Origin: Prauserella_A sp040635515 | GTDB lineage: Bacteria > Actinomycetota > Actinomycetes > Mycobacteriales > Pseudonocardiaceae | Direction: 5' to 3' | DNA length: 64,000 nucleotides | NCBI GenBank assembly: GCA_040635515.1 | Contig: JBEYHY010000003.1 | Coordinates: forward strand, 496,001 to 560,000 | Shown: piece after piece, positions 42,571-51,181 of the stretch | How positions within the stretch are numbered: position 1 is the first letter of the stretch | How the letters are laid out: each line of letters starts with the position of its first letter | Program-made: the position numbers and the translations under genes | The notes under the pieces: generated by a model | What the model saw: the letters and a program-made list of their open reading frames with translations, nothing else | What the model was told of the DNA's origin: nothing | The model's database searches: none

Positions 42571-42765
42571 GCATTGCCTCTCGGACGTGGTACGTCGCAA
42601 GGAGGCCCGGCCGTCCGCCGCGCGGACAGCTCGCGATGCTTGTGCGAATGGGCGTTCACAAGGACGAACCCGGCGCGCGGTACACACGAGGTATCGCGCG
42701 CCAAACTGATGGGTGGAGCACCACGCTAAGAGCCATCCGGCTTGGCGGTGCCCCACCACTCTACC

Positions 42766-43752
42766 TCAGGGCAACAGCGCGGTCCGGCGCAGGTTCGCGA
42801 TGAGCGCTCCGGGGTCTCCGATGTCGGGCGGAAGACCCCGCGCCGCGAACCAGTTCGCGACGTTGTGTACGTCACGCTCCAGGAACTCGCCCCCGCGTGG
42901 ATTGCCGGTCAGGTCGACGATCTGGGGCAGGTCGATGAGCACGGCCTGTCCATCGTGGACGAGCACGTTGTAGGGGGAGAGGTCGCCGTGGCAGAGCCCT
43001 TCCTCGGCGAGCCGTTCGATCGCGGAGACGAGCTGGTGCCACAGGTCACGCAGGTCGCCGCCGCGGGGGCGGAGTTCGGCCAGCCGGGGAGCCGCCGTCC
43101 CGTCGGGCGTGCCGAGGAATTCCAGCAGCAGTTCGGTTCCCGTGCGCTGCACCGGGTACGGGACGGGGACTCCGAGTGTCCACAAGCGACTGAGCGCGGC
43201 GAACTCGGCGGCGGCCCACTGCTCGGCGATCAGGTTGCGGCCGAAGCCGCTGCGCGAGCGCATCGCCCGCATCTCCCGTGACCGCCGTACCTTGCGGCCT
43301 TCGAGGTAACCGGCGTCGCGGTGGAACAGCCGGTGCTCGTCGCCGCGATAGCGTTTGGCGGCGAGCAGGCATTCCCTTGTGCCGCCGGGAAGGCCGCGGC
43401 GCAGCAGGTGAACGTCGGCCTCCTTGCCGGTCTTGAGCCTGCCGAGTTCGGTGTCGACGGCGCCGAGTTCGGTGACCACCCACCCCGGATGGGGCTGAGG
43501 GCCGTGCCCGCCCGTGTCCCAGGTCGACCAGCGGTCCGCACCGCCGGGCACCGCGGTCTCGGTGTAGGCGTCGGCGCGGAGCGCGGCCAGGCGTGCGCGC
43601 TCGTCCTCGGTGAGGCGGCCTCGCCGGTTCGGTGCCGGTTCGTCGTCGAAAACGGGTTTGCGTGGTTTCCTGCGGTCGCGGTACCGGGACCGCTTGCCAC
43701 CACTGGGTTCGGAGTCGAAATCGCTGAAGTCGCTGAAGCCGCTGTCGGGCAT
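42766..43752 (-). CDS. RIO-type serine protein kinase
   Basis: The 328-residue protein has the RIO kinase fold: ATP-binding TGKEADVHLLRRG, lysine in LLAAKRYRGDEHRLF, the catalytic loop EGLCHGDLSPYNVLVHDG (HGDLSxxN) and the metal Asp in VLIDLPQIVDL. The N-terminus (about 60 residues) is basic and Ser/Asp-rich. RIO1 kinases mature 40S subunits in eukaryotes and archaea; bacterial RIO proteins are known in actinobacteria and others, with unclear targets. GGGAG before the ATG serves as RBS. A 17-codon ORF with a strong RBS lies 55 bases upstream. Confidence 0.88.
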   Translation of the reverse strand: MPDSGFSDFSDFDSEPSGGKRSRYRDRRKPRKPVFDDEPAPNRRGRLTEDERARLAALRADAYTETAVPGGADRWSTWDTGGHGPQPHPGWVVTELGAVDTELGRLKTGKEADVHLLRRGLPGGTRECLLAAKRYRGDEHRLFHRDAGYLEGRKVRRSREMRAMRSRSGFGRNLIAEQWAAAEFAALSRLWTLGVPVPYPVQRTGTELLLEFLGTPDGTAAPRLAELRPRGGDLRDLWHQLVSAIERLAEEGLCHGDLSPYNVLVHDGQAVLIDLPQIVDLTGNPRGGEFLERDVHNVANWFAARGLPPDIGDPGALIANLRRTALLP

Positions 43753-43807
43753 GGGGAAAGCTCCCGGGGAATCGGGCCCCGCCGCGTGGGATCAGCGTGA
43801 TACCGGG

Positions 43808-43861
43808 CTACGGCAGGGCGGGAAGGCAGGCGACGGAAACGCCCCTGACAGTGATGTTCAC
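43808..43861 (-). CDS. Candidate 17-codon leader ORF upstream of the RIO kinase gene
   Basis: GTG 43861 is preceded by AGGAGGTGCCTC, with AGGAGGTG fully complementary to the 16S rRNA tail. The frame reads MNITVRGVSVACLPALP and stops at 43808. It lies 55 bases upstream of the RIO kinase start on the same strand, so it could be a leader peptide that couples or attenuates translation. No family is recognised and the length is too short for statistics; the RBS strength is the only solid evidence. Confidence 0.4.
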   Translation of the reverse strand: MNITVRGVSVACLPALP

Positions 43862-44007
43862 GAGGCACCTCCTCTGTCGTCGCCGGCTGCCGCCGGACCG
43901 GTTCGCTTTCCGGACACTGTTGCGCGGTCCGGGGTTGTCGCGCAACTCATTTACCTGTCCGGGGCATCGCGCGGCCGGGACCGTGCCGATGGTGCAGGCT
44001 GGCGGGT

Positions 44008-45123
44008 ATGCGGATCGTCGTCATCGGATCGGGAATCGCGGGAGCCGCGGCCGCCTACCAGCTCGCGCGCCGAGGTGCGGAGGTCGTCGTGGTGGACGCG
44101 GGAATCGAGGGCGCCGCGACCGCGGCGGGCGCGGGAATCGTCTGCCCGTGGACGTCGCGCAAGCTCGGTGAGCCCGAGCTGGAGTTCGCCGCCCGCGCCG
44201 CGGCGTACTACCGGATGCTCGTCGAACAGCTCACCGAGGACGGCGAGCAGGACACCTCGTTCGAGATCGTCGGGGGCATGGTGGTGTCGGCCGACGAGGC
44301 CGAACTCGCCGAGACCAGTCGCAGAGTGAGTGCGCGTGCCGTCGCATGGCCGCAGGCCGGTGTCGTGCGGCGGCTCGGCCCCGCCGAGGCGCGCACGCTG
44401 TTTCCCCCGCTCGCACCTGGGCTGGGTGGCGTGCTGGTGCCGGGGGCGGCGAGGGTGGACGGCAGGAAGCTGCGCACGTGCCTTGTGCGGGCGGCACAGC
44501 GGCACGGTGCGCGGATGGTCAGAGCACGGGCGGCGCTGAGCCTGTCGGGTGGCAGGGTCAGCGGTGTTCTCGCCGGTGCCGAGCCGGTCGAGGCCGACGC
44601 GATCGTCGTCGCGGCGGGGGCGTGGAGCGCCGAGCTGCTCGCCCCGCTCGGAATCCGGATCGGTGTCGTCGCGCAGCGTGGCCAGATCAGCCACATCGGG
44701 CTTCCCGGTACCGATACCTCGGCGTGGCCGGTCGTGCTGCCGGTGTCGAGCCACTACCTGCTCGCCTTCGCTGATTCGCGCGTCGTCGCCGGTGCGACGA
44801 GGGAGGACGGCTCCGGATTCGACCACCGGGTCACCGTCGCCGGTCAGCGAGAGGTACTGGACGAGGCGCTCAAGGTCGCGCCGGGACTCGCGGACGGCAC
44901 CCTGCTGGAGACCAGGATCGGCTTCCGGCCCGCGAGTCTCGACGGCCGTCCCCTGCTCGGCGCGGTGCCGGGGCACCCGGAGGTGCTGGTGCTGAGCGGC
45001 TTCGGGCCGAGTGGCCTGACGATCGGCCCCTACGCGGCGAGCCTCACGGCGGCGCTGGCCCTCGGCGAGCGACCGGAGATCGACGTCAGCGCGTTGCGGC
45101 CGGACCGGTTCACGCCGCGGTGA
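44008..45123 (+). CDS. FAD-dependent DAO-family oxidoreductase
   Basis: The 371-residue protein starts MRIVVIGSGIAGAAAAYQLA with GxGxxG for FAD and an acidic VVVVDAG strand. VLVPGAARVDGRKLRTCL, VVAAGAWSAELL and the C-terminal LLETRIGFRPASLDGRPLLG then VLSGFGPSGLTIGPYAA are typical of D-amino-acid oxidase/glycine oxidase-like enzymes. The substrate (an amino acid or amine) is not identifiable. No thiamine genes are adjacent, so ThiO is not supported. The last 14 bases overlap yaaA tail-to-tail. Confidence 0.87.
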   Translation: MRIVVIGSGIAGAAAAYQLARRGAEVVVVDAGIEGAATAAGAGIVCPWTSRKLGEPELEFAARAAAYYRMLVEQLTEDGEQDTSFEIVGGMVVSADEAELAETSRRVSARAVAWPQAGVVRRLGPAEARTLFPPLAPGLGGVLVPGAARVDGRKLRTCLVRAAQRHGARMVRARAALSLSGGRVSGVLAGAEPVEADAIVVAAGAWSAELLAPLGIRIGVVAQRGQISHIGLPGTDTSAWPVVLPVSSHYLLAFADSRVVAGATREDGSGFDHRVTVAGQREVLDEALKVAPGLADGTLLETRIGFRPASLDGRPLLGAVPGHPEVLVLSGFGPSGLTIGPYAASLTAALALGERPEIDVSALRPDRFTPR

Positions 45124-45853
45124 GCAGTTCCAGCTCCAGTGGGCCCGTGCGCTCGACCGGGATACCGGCCTTCGCGGCGACCCGTACCAGGCCATCCACA
45201 GTGGAGGGTTCGGCTCTGCTCGCGGCCAATGCGGCGGCGAGCTTTCCCTTGTAAGCCTTGTTGTGATGGCTCACGGTCTTGCGCCGTCCCTGCCGGTCCT
45301 CGGTGACCACTCTGACGGTCACGGCGCCGGGGATCCTCGCGAGCGCGGCGTAGGTTCCCGATCGCAGGTCGACGATCAGCTCGTCCACATCGGCGAGGAC
45401 CGGTTCGAGCACGGGCTTCCACAGTGCCCGCAACGTGACGAAGCCGGGCAGGTTCGTATTGCCCGAAAGCCGGTAGGCGGGGATGGGGTCGGCGGCGCCC
45501 GCGAGCCCGAACAGGGCCGATGCGACGACGAGTCGCCGCCGCGCCCTGGCCAGCGCGCCTTTCGGGAACGCGGTGATGTCGAGCGCGTCGTAGAGCACCC
45601 CGGTGTAGCGGTGCAGCGCCGGGGTCGTGGGTGCGCTCCACAACGCCGCGTTGCGGGCCACCTCGTCTGCCTGCCGCTCGGAAAGACCGAGAGCGGCGAG
45701 GCTCGCTTCCGGATCGCCCGCGAGGTCGGTCAGCGCGTCGGCGAGTTTGCGGCGCACCGGGTTCAGTTCGGGGAACGACAAGCGGTCGAGGTCGAGCGGC
45801 GGTCCTTCGCCACCGGCGGCCTTGGTCTCGGAGGGCGGAAGCAGAACGAGCAC
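45110..45853 (-). CDS. yaaA: YaaA (UPF0246, DUF328) peroxide-stress protein
   Basis: The GTG at 45853 gives 247 residues starting VLVLLPPSETKAAGG, the family signature. ALHRYTGVLYDALD, LVVASALFGLAGAADPIPAY, YRLSGNTNLPGF and SHHNKAYKGKLAAALAA are conserved YaaA blocks. In E. coli YaaA limits free iron under hydrogen peroxide and shows DNA-binding features. A much longer upstream frame through proS is a shadow and was rejected. Confidence 0.9.
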   Translation of the reverse strand: MLVLLPPSETKAAGGEGPPLDLDRLSFPELNPVRRKLADALTDLAGDPEASLAALGLSERQADEVARNAALWSAPTTPALHRYTGVLYDALDITAFPKGALARARRRLVVASALFGLAGAADPIPAYRLSGNTNLPGFVTLRALWKPVLEPVLADVDELIVDLRSGTYAALARIPGAVTVRVVTEDRQGRRKTVSHHNKAYKGKLAAALAASRAEPSTVDGLVRVAAKAGIPVERTGPLELELLTAA

Positions 45854-45908
45854 GGGCGCCAACGATACGCGGGCCCGGCAAACACCGGTTGGAGCAGTTG
45901 AGAGGCCG

Positions 45909-45937
45909 TTGACTACCCTTCGTCCATCGTCTATTTC
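45909..45937 (+). promoter_or_regulatory. Candidate proS promoter
   Basis: TTGACT (45909-45914), a 17-base spacer and TATTTC (45932-45937) form a good sigma-A-type promoter. Transcription would begin close to the AGGAG ribosome-binding site of proS, leaving a very short leader. Confidence 0.55.
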
Positions 45938-45952
45938 CACTAGGAGCACACC

Positions 45953-47701
45953 GTGATCACCAGGATGTCGTCGCTGTTCCTGCGCACCCTGCGGGAAGAC
46001 CCGGCCGACGCCGAGGTCCCCAGTCACAAACTGCTGGTGAGGGCTGGTTACGTCCGGCGGGTGGCTCCTGGTGGGTACTCGTGGTTGCCGCTCGGGCTGA
46101 GGGTCCTGCGCAGGATCGAGGCGATCGTGCGCGAGGAGATGGAAGCCATCGGCGCCCAGGAGATCCAGTTCCCCGCGCTGCTGCCCAAGGAGCCTTACGA
46201 GACGTCGGGTAGGTGGACCGAGTACGGCCCCAACCTGTTCCGGCTCAAGGACCGCAAGGGTGCCGACTACCTGCTGGGGCCCACCCACGAGGAACTGTTC
46301 GCGCTGACCGTCAAGGGCGAGTACAACTCCTACAAGGACTACCCGGTGACGCTGTACCAGGTGCAGACGAAGTACCGGGACGAGGCTCGGCCGAGGGCGG
46401 GCGTACTGCGTGGCCGCGAGTTCGTCATGAAGGACTCCTACTCCTTCGATCTCGACGACGCGGGGCTCGACGCCTCCTACGCGAGGCACAGGGCCGCCTA
46501 CATCAGGATCTTCGAACGGCTCGGGGTGGATTACGTCGTCGTGTCGGCGACCTCGGGTGCCATGGGCGGCTCGGCTTCGGAGGAATTCCTCGCCGTCGCG
46601 GGCACCGGTGAGGACACCTACGTGCGCAGCACGGAGTCCGGGTACGCGGCCAACGTCGAGGCCGTGGTGACGCCCGCGCCGCCGGAGCAGGCCATCGAGG
46701 GCAGGCCGGAAGCGCAGGTGCATCACACGCCCGACACCCCGACGATCGAGACCCTGGTCGATTTCCTGAACGGGGCGGGGCTCGGCCGCACGTTCACCGC
46801 GGCCGACACGCTCAAGAACGTGCTCGTCAAGGTGCGCGAGCCCGGCGAGAAGGAGTGGAAGCTGCTCGGCATCGGCCTTCCCGGTGACAGGGAGGTCGAC
46901 CTCAAACGCCTTGAGGCCGCTGTGGAACCCGCCGAGGTCGCGCTGCTGGACGAGGCCGACTTCGCGGCGAACAAGTTTCTCGTCAAGGGCTACATCGGAC
47001 CGGGAGCGCTCGCGGCCAACGGCGTGCGCTATCTCGTCGATCCCAGGGTGGTGAAGGGCACCGCGTGGGTCACCGGCGCGGACAAGGCCGACCACCACGT
47101 CGTGGATCTGTTGTGCGGCAGGGACTTCACGCCGGACGGCACCATCGAGGCCGCCGAGGTGAAGGAGGGCGACGTCTCACCGGACGGGCACGGCACGCTC
47201 GTGTCCGCGCGCGGCATCGAGATCGGGCACATCTTCCAGCTCGGCCGCAAGTACACCGACGCGTTCGAGGTGGACGCGCTCGGGCCCGATTCGAAGCCCG
47301 TCCGGATCACCATGGGTTCCTACGGTATCGGGATCTCGCGGCTGGTCGCCGTGATCGCGGAGCAGCACCACGACGAACTCGGCCTCGTGTGGCCGCGCGC
47401 GGTGGCTCCGGCCGACGTGCACATCGTGATCGCGGGCAAGGACGAGACGATCGCCGAGGGCGCGGAGCGCCTTGCCTCGGAACTCTCGGAGCGGGGTGTG
47501 CGCGTGCTGCTCGACGATCGCAAGGCGAGCCCCGGCGTGAAGTTCGCCGATGCGGAACTGGTGGGTGTTCCCACGATTCTCGTCGTCGGAAGGGGACTCG
47601 CGAACGGCGTCGTCGAGGTCAAGGACCGGGGTAGCGGGGAAAGGGTCGAGGTCCCGGTCGGCGGTGCCGTCGACCACCTGCTCGGCTTGCTGGGCAAGTA
47701 G
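45953..47701 (+). CDS. proS: Prolyl-tRNA synthetase
   Basis: The 582-residue class II synthetase starts at a GTG seven bases after AGGAG. Motif 1 (PLGLRVLRRIEAIVREEMEA), motif 2 (QVQTKYRDEARPRAGVLRGR with REFVMKDSYSF) and motif 3 (MGSYGIGISRLVAVIAEQHH) are clear. A YbaK-type editing insert lies between motifs 2 and 3 (about residues 220-410). The C-terminal anticodon-binding domain (VHIVIAGKDETIAEGAERLA) ends the protein. It is the bacterial-type ProRS that edits Ala-tRNAPro. Confidence 0.96.
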   Translation: MITRMSSLFLRTLREDPADAEVPSHKLLVRAGYVRRVAPGGYSWLPLGLRVLRRIEAIVREEMEAIGAQEIQFPALLPKEPYETSGRWTEYGPNLFRLKDRKGADYLLGPTHEELFALTVKGEYNSYKDYPVTLYQVQTKYRDEARPRAGVLRGREFVMKDSYSFDLDDAGLDASYARHRAAYIRIFERLGVDYVVVSATSGAMGGSASEEFLAVAGTGEDTYVRSTESGYAANVEAVVTPAPPEQAIEGRPEAQVHHTPDTPTIETLVDFLNGAGLGRTFTAADTLKNVLVKVREPGEKEWKLLGIGLPGDREVDLKRLEAAVEPAEVALLDEADFAANKFLVKGYIGPGALAANGVRYLVDPRVVKGTAWVTGADKADHHVVDLLCGRDFTPDGTIEAAEVKEGDVSPDGHGTLVSARGIEIGHIFQLGRKYTDAFEVDALGPDSKPVRITMGSYGIGISRLVAVIAEQHHDELGLVWPRAVAPADVHIVIAGKDETIAEGAERLASELSERGVRVLLDDRKASPGVKFADAELVGVPTILVVGRGLANGVVEVKDRGSGERVEVPVGGAVDHLLGLLGK

Positions 47702-47709
47702 GGCGGGCC

Positions 47710-48717
47710 ATGGGCTGGTTCGGCAGGAAGAAGGGCCCGGGCAACGGTTACGGCTACGAGGACAGGGCCGCGCTCAAAGGCGTGGGCGGCTACGAGCCCG
47801 CGGATCCGGCCGACGCGACCCCGCAGTACGTCACGTCGGCACCGAGGGCCACCGGCACCTCGTCACCGGACACGGGGGGACTGCCGCCCGCACCTCCGCC
47901 GCGTCCAGGGCCCCAGCCGCCGCCCTCGCGCGCGCCGCTCCCGAATGCCGGGCGACGCGGCAAAAGCGGTGCCGCCGGTGCGATCACCGCGGGTGTGGTC
48001 GCCGTCGTCGCCGTGTTCGGCGGTGTCGTCATGTCGGTGGGCGGGAAGGACTCCGCCGAAAAGGCTTCGCCCGAAAGCGAGCGATCCAGTGAGGCGCCGT
48101 ATTCGCCGCCTCCCGTGATCGAGGTGCCCGCCGCCATACCAGGCTGGCAGCCCGTCGTGGGCCGCGACGGCAGCTACGCCTACGACGTCCCTCCGGAGTG
48201 GACACCCGAGCCGGGGGTGACGCACGGCTGGGAAAGCGGTCCCGGAATTTCGTTGTCCACCAGTGCTTTTCTCGATCCCGGCTACTGCGGGGGTGACGAC
48301 CCGAGCAGGAGAGCGGGCAGCGGGCTGACGATCATGGAAGACGCACCTGCCCGCGCGGCGGGGGAAACGGTGCGGGTTGTCGCGATGTCCGGTTTCCGGA
48401 CCGAGGCTGGGGAACTGCCCGCGGTCGCCCCCGAAGGACCGGTGCCGGTCGAGTTGTCCTTCGGCGGCCGGTCGGTGGAGGCGACGGTGGTGGTGGCCAC
48501 CGTGCGGGTCGCCGAGAACACCGAACCGTGCCTCGCTTCCAGCGTGCTCATCGGCGCCGTCGCGGTGCCGACCCAGGACGGGAACTCCGTCGTACTGGTC
48601 GGCTACGCCGACGAGGCCGAATCGGGCCTGGACGCCGACAAGCTGACCAGGATGCTGACAAGCCTGCGCACCGTGCCGGAGGAGGACCGGACGACGGTGC
48701 CCGCGCCGACGGCCTGA
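47710..48717 (+). CDS. Membrane-anchored protein with proline-rich cytosolic segment, unknown function
   Basis: I do not recognise the family. The 335-residue protein opens MGWFGRKKGPGNGYGYEDRA, then a Pro-rich tract (LPPAPPPRPGPQPPPSRAP), one transmembrane helix (AITAGVVAVVAVFGGVVMSV, about residues 92-111), and an outer domain of about 210 residues with two spaced Cys (DPGYCGG; TEPCLASS) that could form a disulfide. It follows proS by eight bases and may be cotranscribed with it. Similar topologies occur in actinobacterial lipoprotein-like or DUF8017-type proteins. Confidence 0.75.
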   Translation: MGWFGRKKGPGNGYGYEDRAALKGVGGYEPADPADATPQYVTSAPRATGTSSPDTGGLPPAPPPRPGPQPPPSRAPLPNAGRRGKSGAAGAITAGVVAVVAVFGGVVMSVGGKDSAEKASPESERSSEAPYSPPPVIEVPAAIPGWQPVVGRDGSYAYDVPPEWTPEPGVTHGWESGPGISLSTSAFLDPGYCGGDDPSRRAGSGLTIMEDAPARAAGETVRVVAMSGFRTEAGELPAVAPEGPVPVELSFGGRSVEATVVVATVRVAENTEPCLASSVLIGAVAVPTQDGNSVVLVGYADEAESGLDADKLTRMLTSLRTVPEEDRTTVPAPTA

Positions 48718-48732
48718 CCCGGGCCGCGCGCT

Positions 48733-50136
48733 TCACCGTTCGCCGCGTGCGATCCTTTCGACGGTCAGCAGTAGTTCTTCGCGTTCGCGAGGCCCGATGT
48801 GGTGACCATCGGCAACGACAGAATGAATCCGCTGGGTGTTCCGGATATCGGCAAGTGGATCGGCGTCCAGGATCACGAGGTCGGCCACGCGGCCAGCCTC
48901 GACGGTGCCTGCCCAGTGCTCGCGGCCGAGGAACCTGGCGGGTTCCAGGGTGGCGCACTGTAATGCCCGCATCGGGGTAAGGCCCGCAGCAACGAGTTGC
49001 TCCAGTTCGAAATGAAGGCTGAAGCCGGGGAACAGGCCGGGGCCGACCGAGTCCGTACCGGCGAGCAGCCGTACCCCTGCCTCGTCCATGGCGGCTACCG
49101 TCGCGCGTCGCCAGTCGTACAGAGCGCGGTGCCGGGTGGTTTCTTCCGCCGACCGGCCGCCGCCGCAATAGATGTGCTTTTCGAGGAAGTCCCAGGATTC
49201 CGGGGTGCCGGGAATCATATAGGCCATTCGCGGGTCATCGAGCCGGATCGACTCGGGCTGATCGATGACCGCGTGCACCGCGAGGGTAGGCGTGTAGGCG
49301 ACGTCGGCGGCGACAAGCCGGTCGAACACCGAACTTGCCGTGGCGCGATCGTAGGAGGCGACCGCGTCCCACTCGATCCGTGTGATGTGCTTCAGCCAAT
49401 CGCCGAGGTGGAACTCCGGCGCTGTCCGGATCCCGGCCATGGCGGCTTCGAGCCGGTCCACATCGGACGACGTGGCGGGCCAGACGCCACCGAACAGATG
49501 CTCGAATGATCGCTGACCCGATTCGATCTGCTCGGTGAACGGCACATTGTCGGATCGATGGCCCGCGACAGTGATGTCGCGCCGGTGTGCCTCGGCGATG
49601 ATGGCACGATAGGCCTCCGGTGACAGCCGCGAGTACACCTTGATGAAATCGGCTCCCGTGTCGATCGCCTCGGCCACCGCTCGCCGAGCCTGGCCGGGTG
49701 AGTCGATGGCCACGATCGGGGCGTCGGGGACGTCGGACCACAGGGCAGGCTCACCGTCGAGGAGCGGGCTGGCGATGGTCATCCGTGGCCCGAGTATCTC
49801 GCCGGAGCGCACCTTTTCGCGGATCCGGTGCAGCACCGGCCTTCCCCACATCTCTCGGACCGCGGTCACGCCGTTGGCGACGTACAGGGCGGCGAAGTGC
49901 CTCGGGTCGTCGGTCTCCGATTCGCTGTGCACGTGCATGTCGGTGAGACCTGGGATGAGGTACTTGCCACTGACGTCGTGAACCTTGGCGCCGACGGGGG
50001 TCGGGACCTGTGCGGCGGGCCCCACGGTCTTGATCATCCGGTCGGCGATGACCACGGACTGGTCCGGCCGAGGAGGGGCGCCGGTCGCGTCGATCACGGT
50101 GGCGCCGACGTAGATGTGGATGTCGGAGGTCGTCAT
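48733..50136 (-). CDS. Amidohydrolase-family metal hydrolase
   Basis: The 467-residue protein belongs to the imidazolonepropionase/prolidase-like amidohydrolases. The metal motif HVHSESE follows LIPGLTDM, TVAGHRSDN and SFEHLFGG supply His ligands, and LLAGTDSVGPGLFPG contains the catalytic Asp. GRVADLVILDADPLADI closes the composite beta-sandwich. The substrate is unknown; the divergent GntR-TetR regulator probably controls it. The ATG lies six bases after a TACACT -10 box with no ribosome-binding site, suggesting a leaderless transcript. Leu codon TTA at 48961-48963 (minus strand) is rare here. Confidence 0.88.
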   Translation of the reverse strand: MTTSDIHIYVGATVIDATGAPPRPDQSVVIADRMIKTVGPAAQVPTPVGAKVHDVSGKYLIPGLTDMHVHSESETDDPRHFAALYVANGVTAVREMWGRPVLHRIREKVRSGEILGPRMTIASPLLDGEPALWSDVPDAPIVAIDSPGQARRAVAEAIDTGADFIKVYSRLSPEAYRAIIAEAHRRDITVAGHRSDNVPFTEQIESGQRSFEHLFGGVWPATSSDVDRLEAAMAGIRTAPEFHLGDWLKHITRIEWDAVASYDRATASSVFDRLVAADVAYTPTLAVHAVIDQPESIRLDDPRMAYMIPGTPESWDFLEKHIYCGGGRSAEETTRHRALYDWRRATVAAMDEAGVRLLAGTDSVGPGLFPGFSLHFELEQLVAAGLTPMRALQCATLEPARFLGREHWAGTVEAGRVADLVILDADPLADIRNTQRIHSVVADGHHIGPREREELLLTVERIARGER

Positions 50137-50269
50137 GCGGACAGTGTATTGCTGCACTCGTCAGCCGATAGCTCGAACAGTGCACTTGTTGATATTGCTG
50201 GGATTTGATACTTACGCGACCAAGGGATGCCAGAGAAAGTCGTTCCCATGCACTAGTACACTTCGTTCC
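50137..50269. promoter_or_regulatory. Divergent promoter/operator region of the amidohydrolase and its regulator
   Basis: Both genes have TACACT six or seven bases upstream of their start codon (minus strand for the amidohydrolase; 50257-50262 plus strand for the regulator), as expected for leaderless mRNAs. TGCACT occurs at 50153, 50181 and 50249, and the second copy lies in the perfect palindrome AGTGCACT (50179-50186). These are candidate binding sites for the fused regulator. Confidence 0.5.
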
Positions 50270-51169
50270 GTGCCTGAATCAGCTGACCTGCCCTCGCGGC
50301 GAATCGCGGCCACGCTGCGGAAGCAAATCGTGACCGGAGTTCTGGGGCCGGGTGATCGGGTTCCATCCACCCGGAGGCTCGTCCGCGATTGGGGTGTGGC
50401 CATGGCGACCGCGAGCCGGGCGCTGGCGATACTCAGGGACGAGGGCTTGGTGATCACACGGACGGGCGCGGGGACGGTGGTACGTGGTGGTTACGGGTCG
50501 GCTTCCGCGCCGCTGACCCGCGGCCGCATCCTCGCCGTAGCCATTCGGATCGCCGACCACGAAGGACTTGAGGCGGTATCGATGCGTCGGCTTGCCGGTG
50601 TGTTGAAAGTGGCTCCCATGTCGCTGTATCGGCATATCGCGGGACGTGAGGAGTTGGAGATCCTGATGGTACGCGCCATCTTCAAGTCGAGTCCGCTTCC
50701 CAGTCCAATGCCCTCGGGATGGCGTCAGCGGCTCGAAGTGGTCTATCGATTGCAGTGGCGGCTGTACCGGACCCACCCCTGGCTGGCGGAGCTGACCCTG
50801 GTCACCCGGCCGCCGCTCGCGCCAGAGGCGATGCTGCACAGCGAATGGACGTTCGAGGCACTGGCTGAACTCCACCTCGAACCGAGGATCCTGGTACGTA
50901 CAGCACTGGCGCTTCCGGCGCTCGTCCACGGCCTCGCGTTGGGAGCCCTTCGGGAGATCCACGCCGAGAGGGAGACTCGCCTGCGCAATGAGCAGTGGTG
51001 GGCGATGATGGAGGCCGAAGCGGATGAGTTGCTACGTGGCGATGTTTTCCCCCGGCTTGCCGCGCTCGGCGATCTCGCGGCCGACACGTCCGGCCTCGAT
51101 GGACTGGACGAGGCGTTCGAACTCGCGCTCGGTCACTACCTGAACGGTCTCGCCGTCGCGGCGGGTTAG
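50270..51169 (+). CDS. Fused GntR-TetR transcriptional regulator
   Basis: The GTG start yields 299 residues with two DNA-binding modules. Residues about 10-75 are a GntR winged helix (RRIAATLRKQIVTGVLGPGD, TRRLVRDWGVAMATASRALA, ILRDEGLVITRTGAGTVVRG). Residues about 80-135 are a TetR-type HTH (RGRILAVAIRIADHEGLEAV, SMRRLAGVLKVAPMSLYRHI). A TetR C-terminal ligand domain follows (WRLYRTHPWLAEL, FELALGHYLNGLAVAAG). This architecture occurs in actinobacteria but its DNA recognition is poorly known. It is divergent from the amidohydrolase gene. Confidence 0.9.
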   Translation: MPESADLPSRRIAATLRKQIVTGVLGPGDRVPSTRRLVRDWGVAMATASRALAILRDEGLVITRTGAGTVVRGGYGSASAPLTRGRILAVAIRIADHEGLEAVSMRRLAGVLKVAPMSLYRHIAGREELEILMVRAIFKSSPLPSPMPSGWRQRLEVVYRLQWRLYRTHPWLAELTLVTRPPLAPEAMLHSEWTFEALAELHLEPRILVRTALALPALVHGLALGALREIHAERETRLRNEQWWAMMEAEADELLRGDVFPRLAALGDLAADTSGLDGLDEAFELALGHYLNGLAVAAG

Positions 51170-51181
51170 CTGCCGCGCGGA

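Noticed and set aside
43808..43861. The tiny ORF as a ThiS-like sulfur carrier because it starts MNITV and the next gene is an FAD oxidase
   Set aside because: Only the first residues agree, it has 17 codons instead of about 65, lacks the C-terminal Gly-Gly and is on the opposite strand to the oxidase.
45854..47098. Long N-terminal extension of YaaA opposite proS
   Set aside because: Antisense to the catalytic core of proS; YaaA family length and signature fit a start at 45853.
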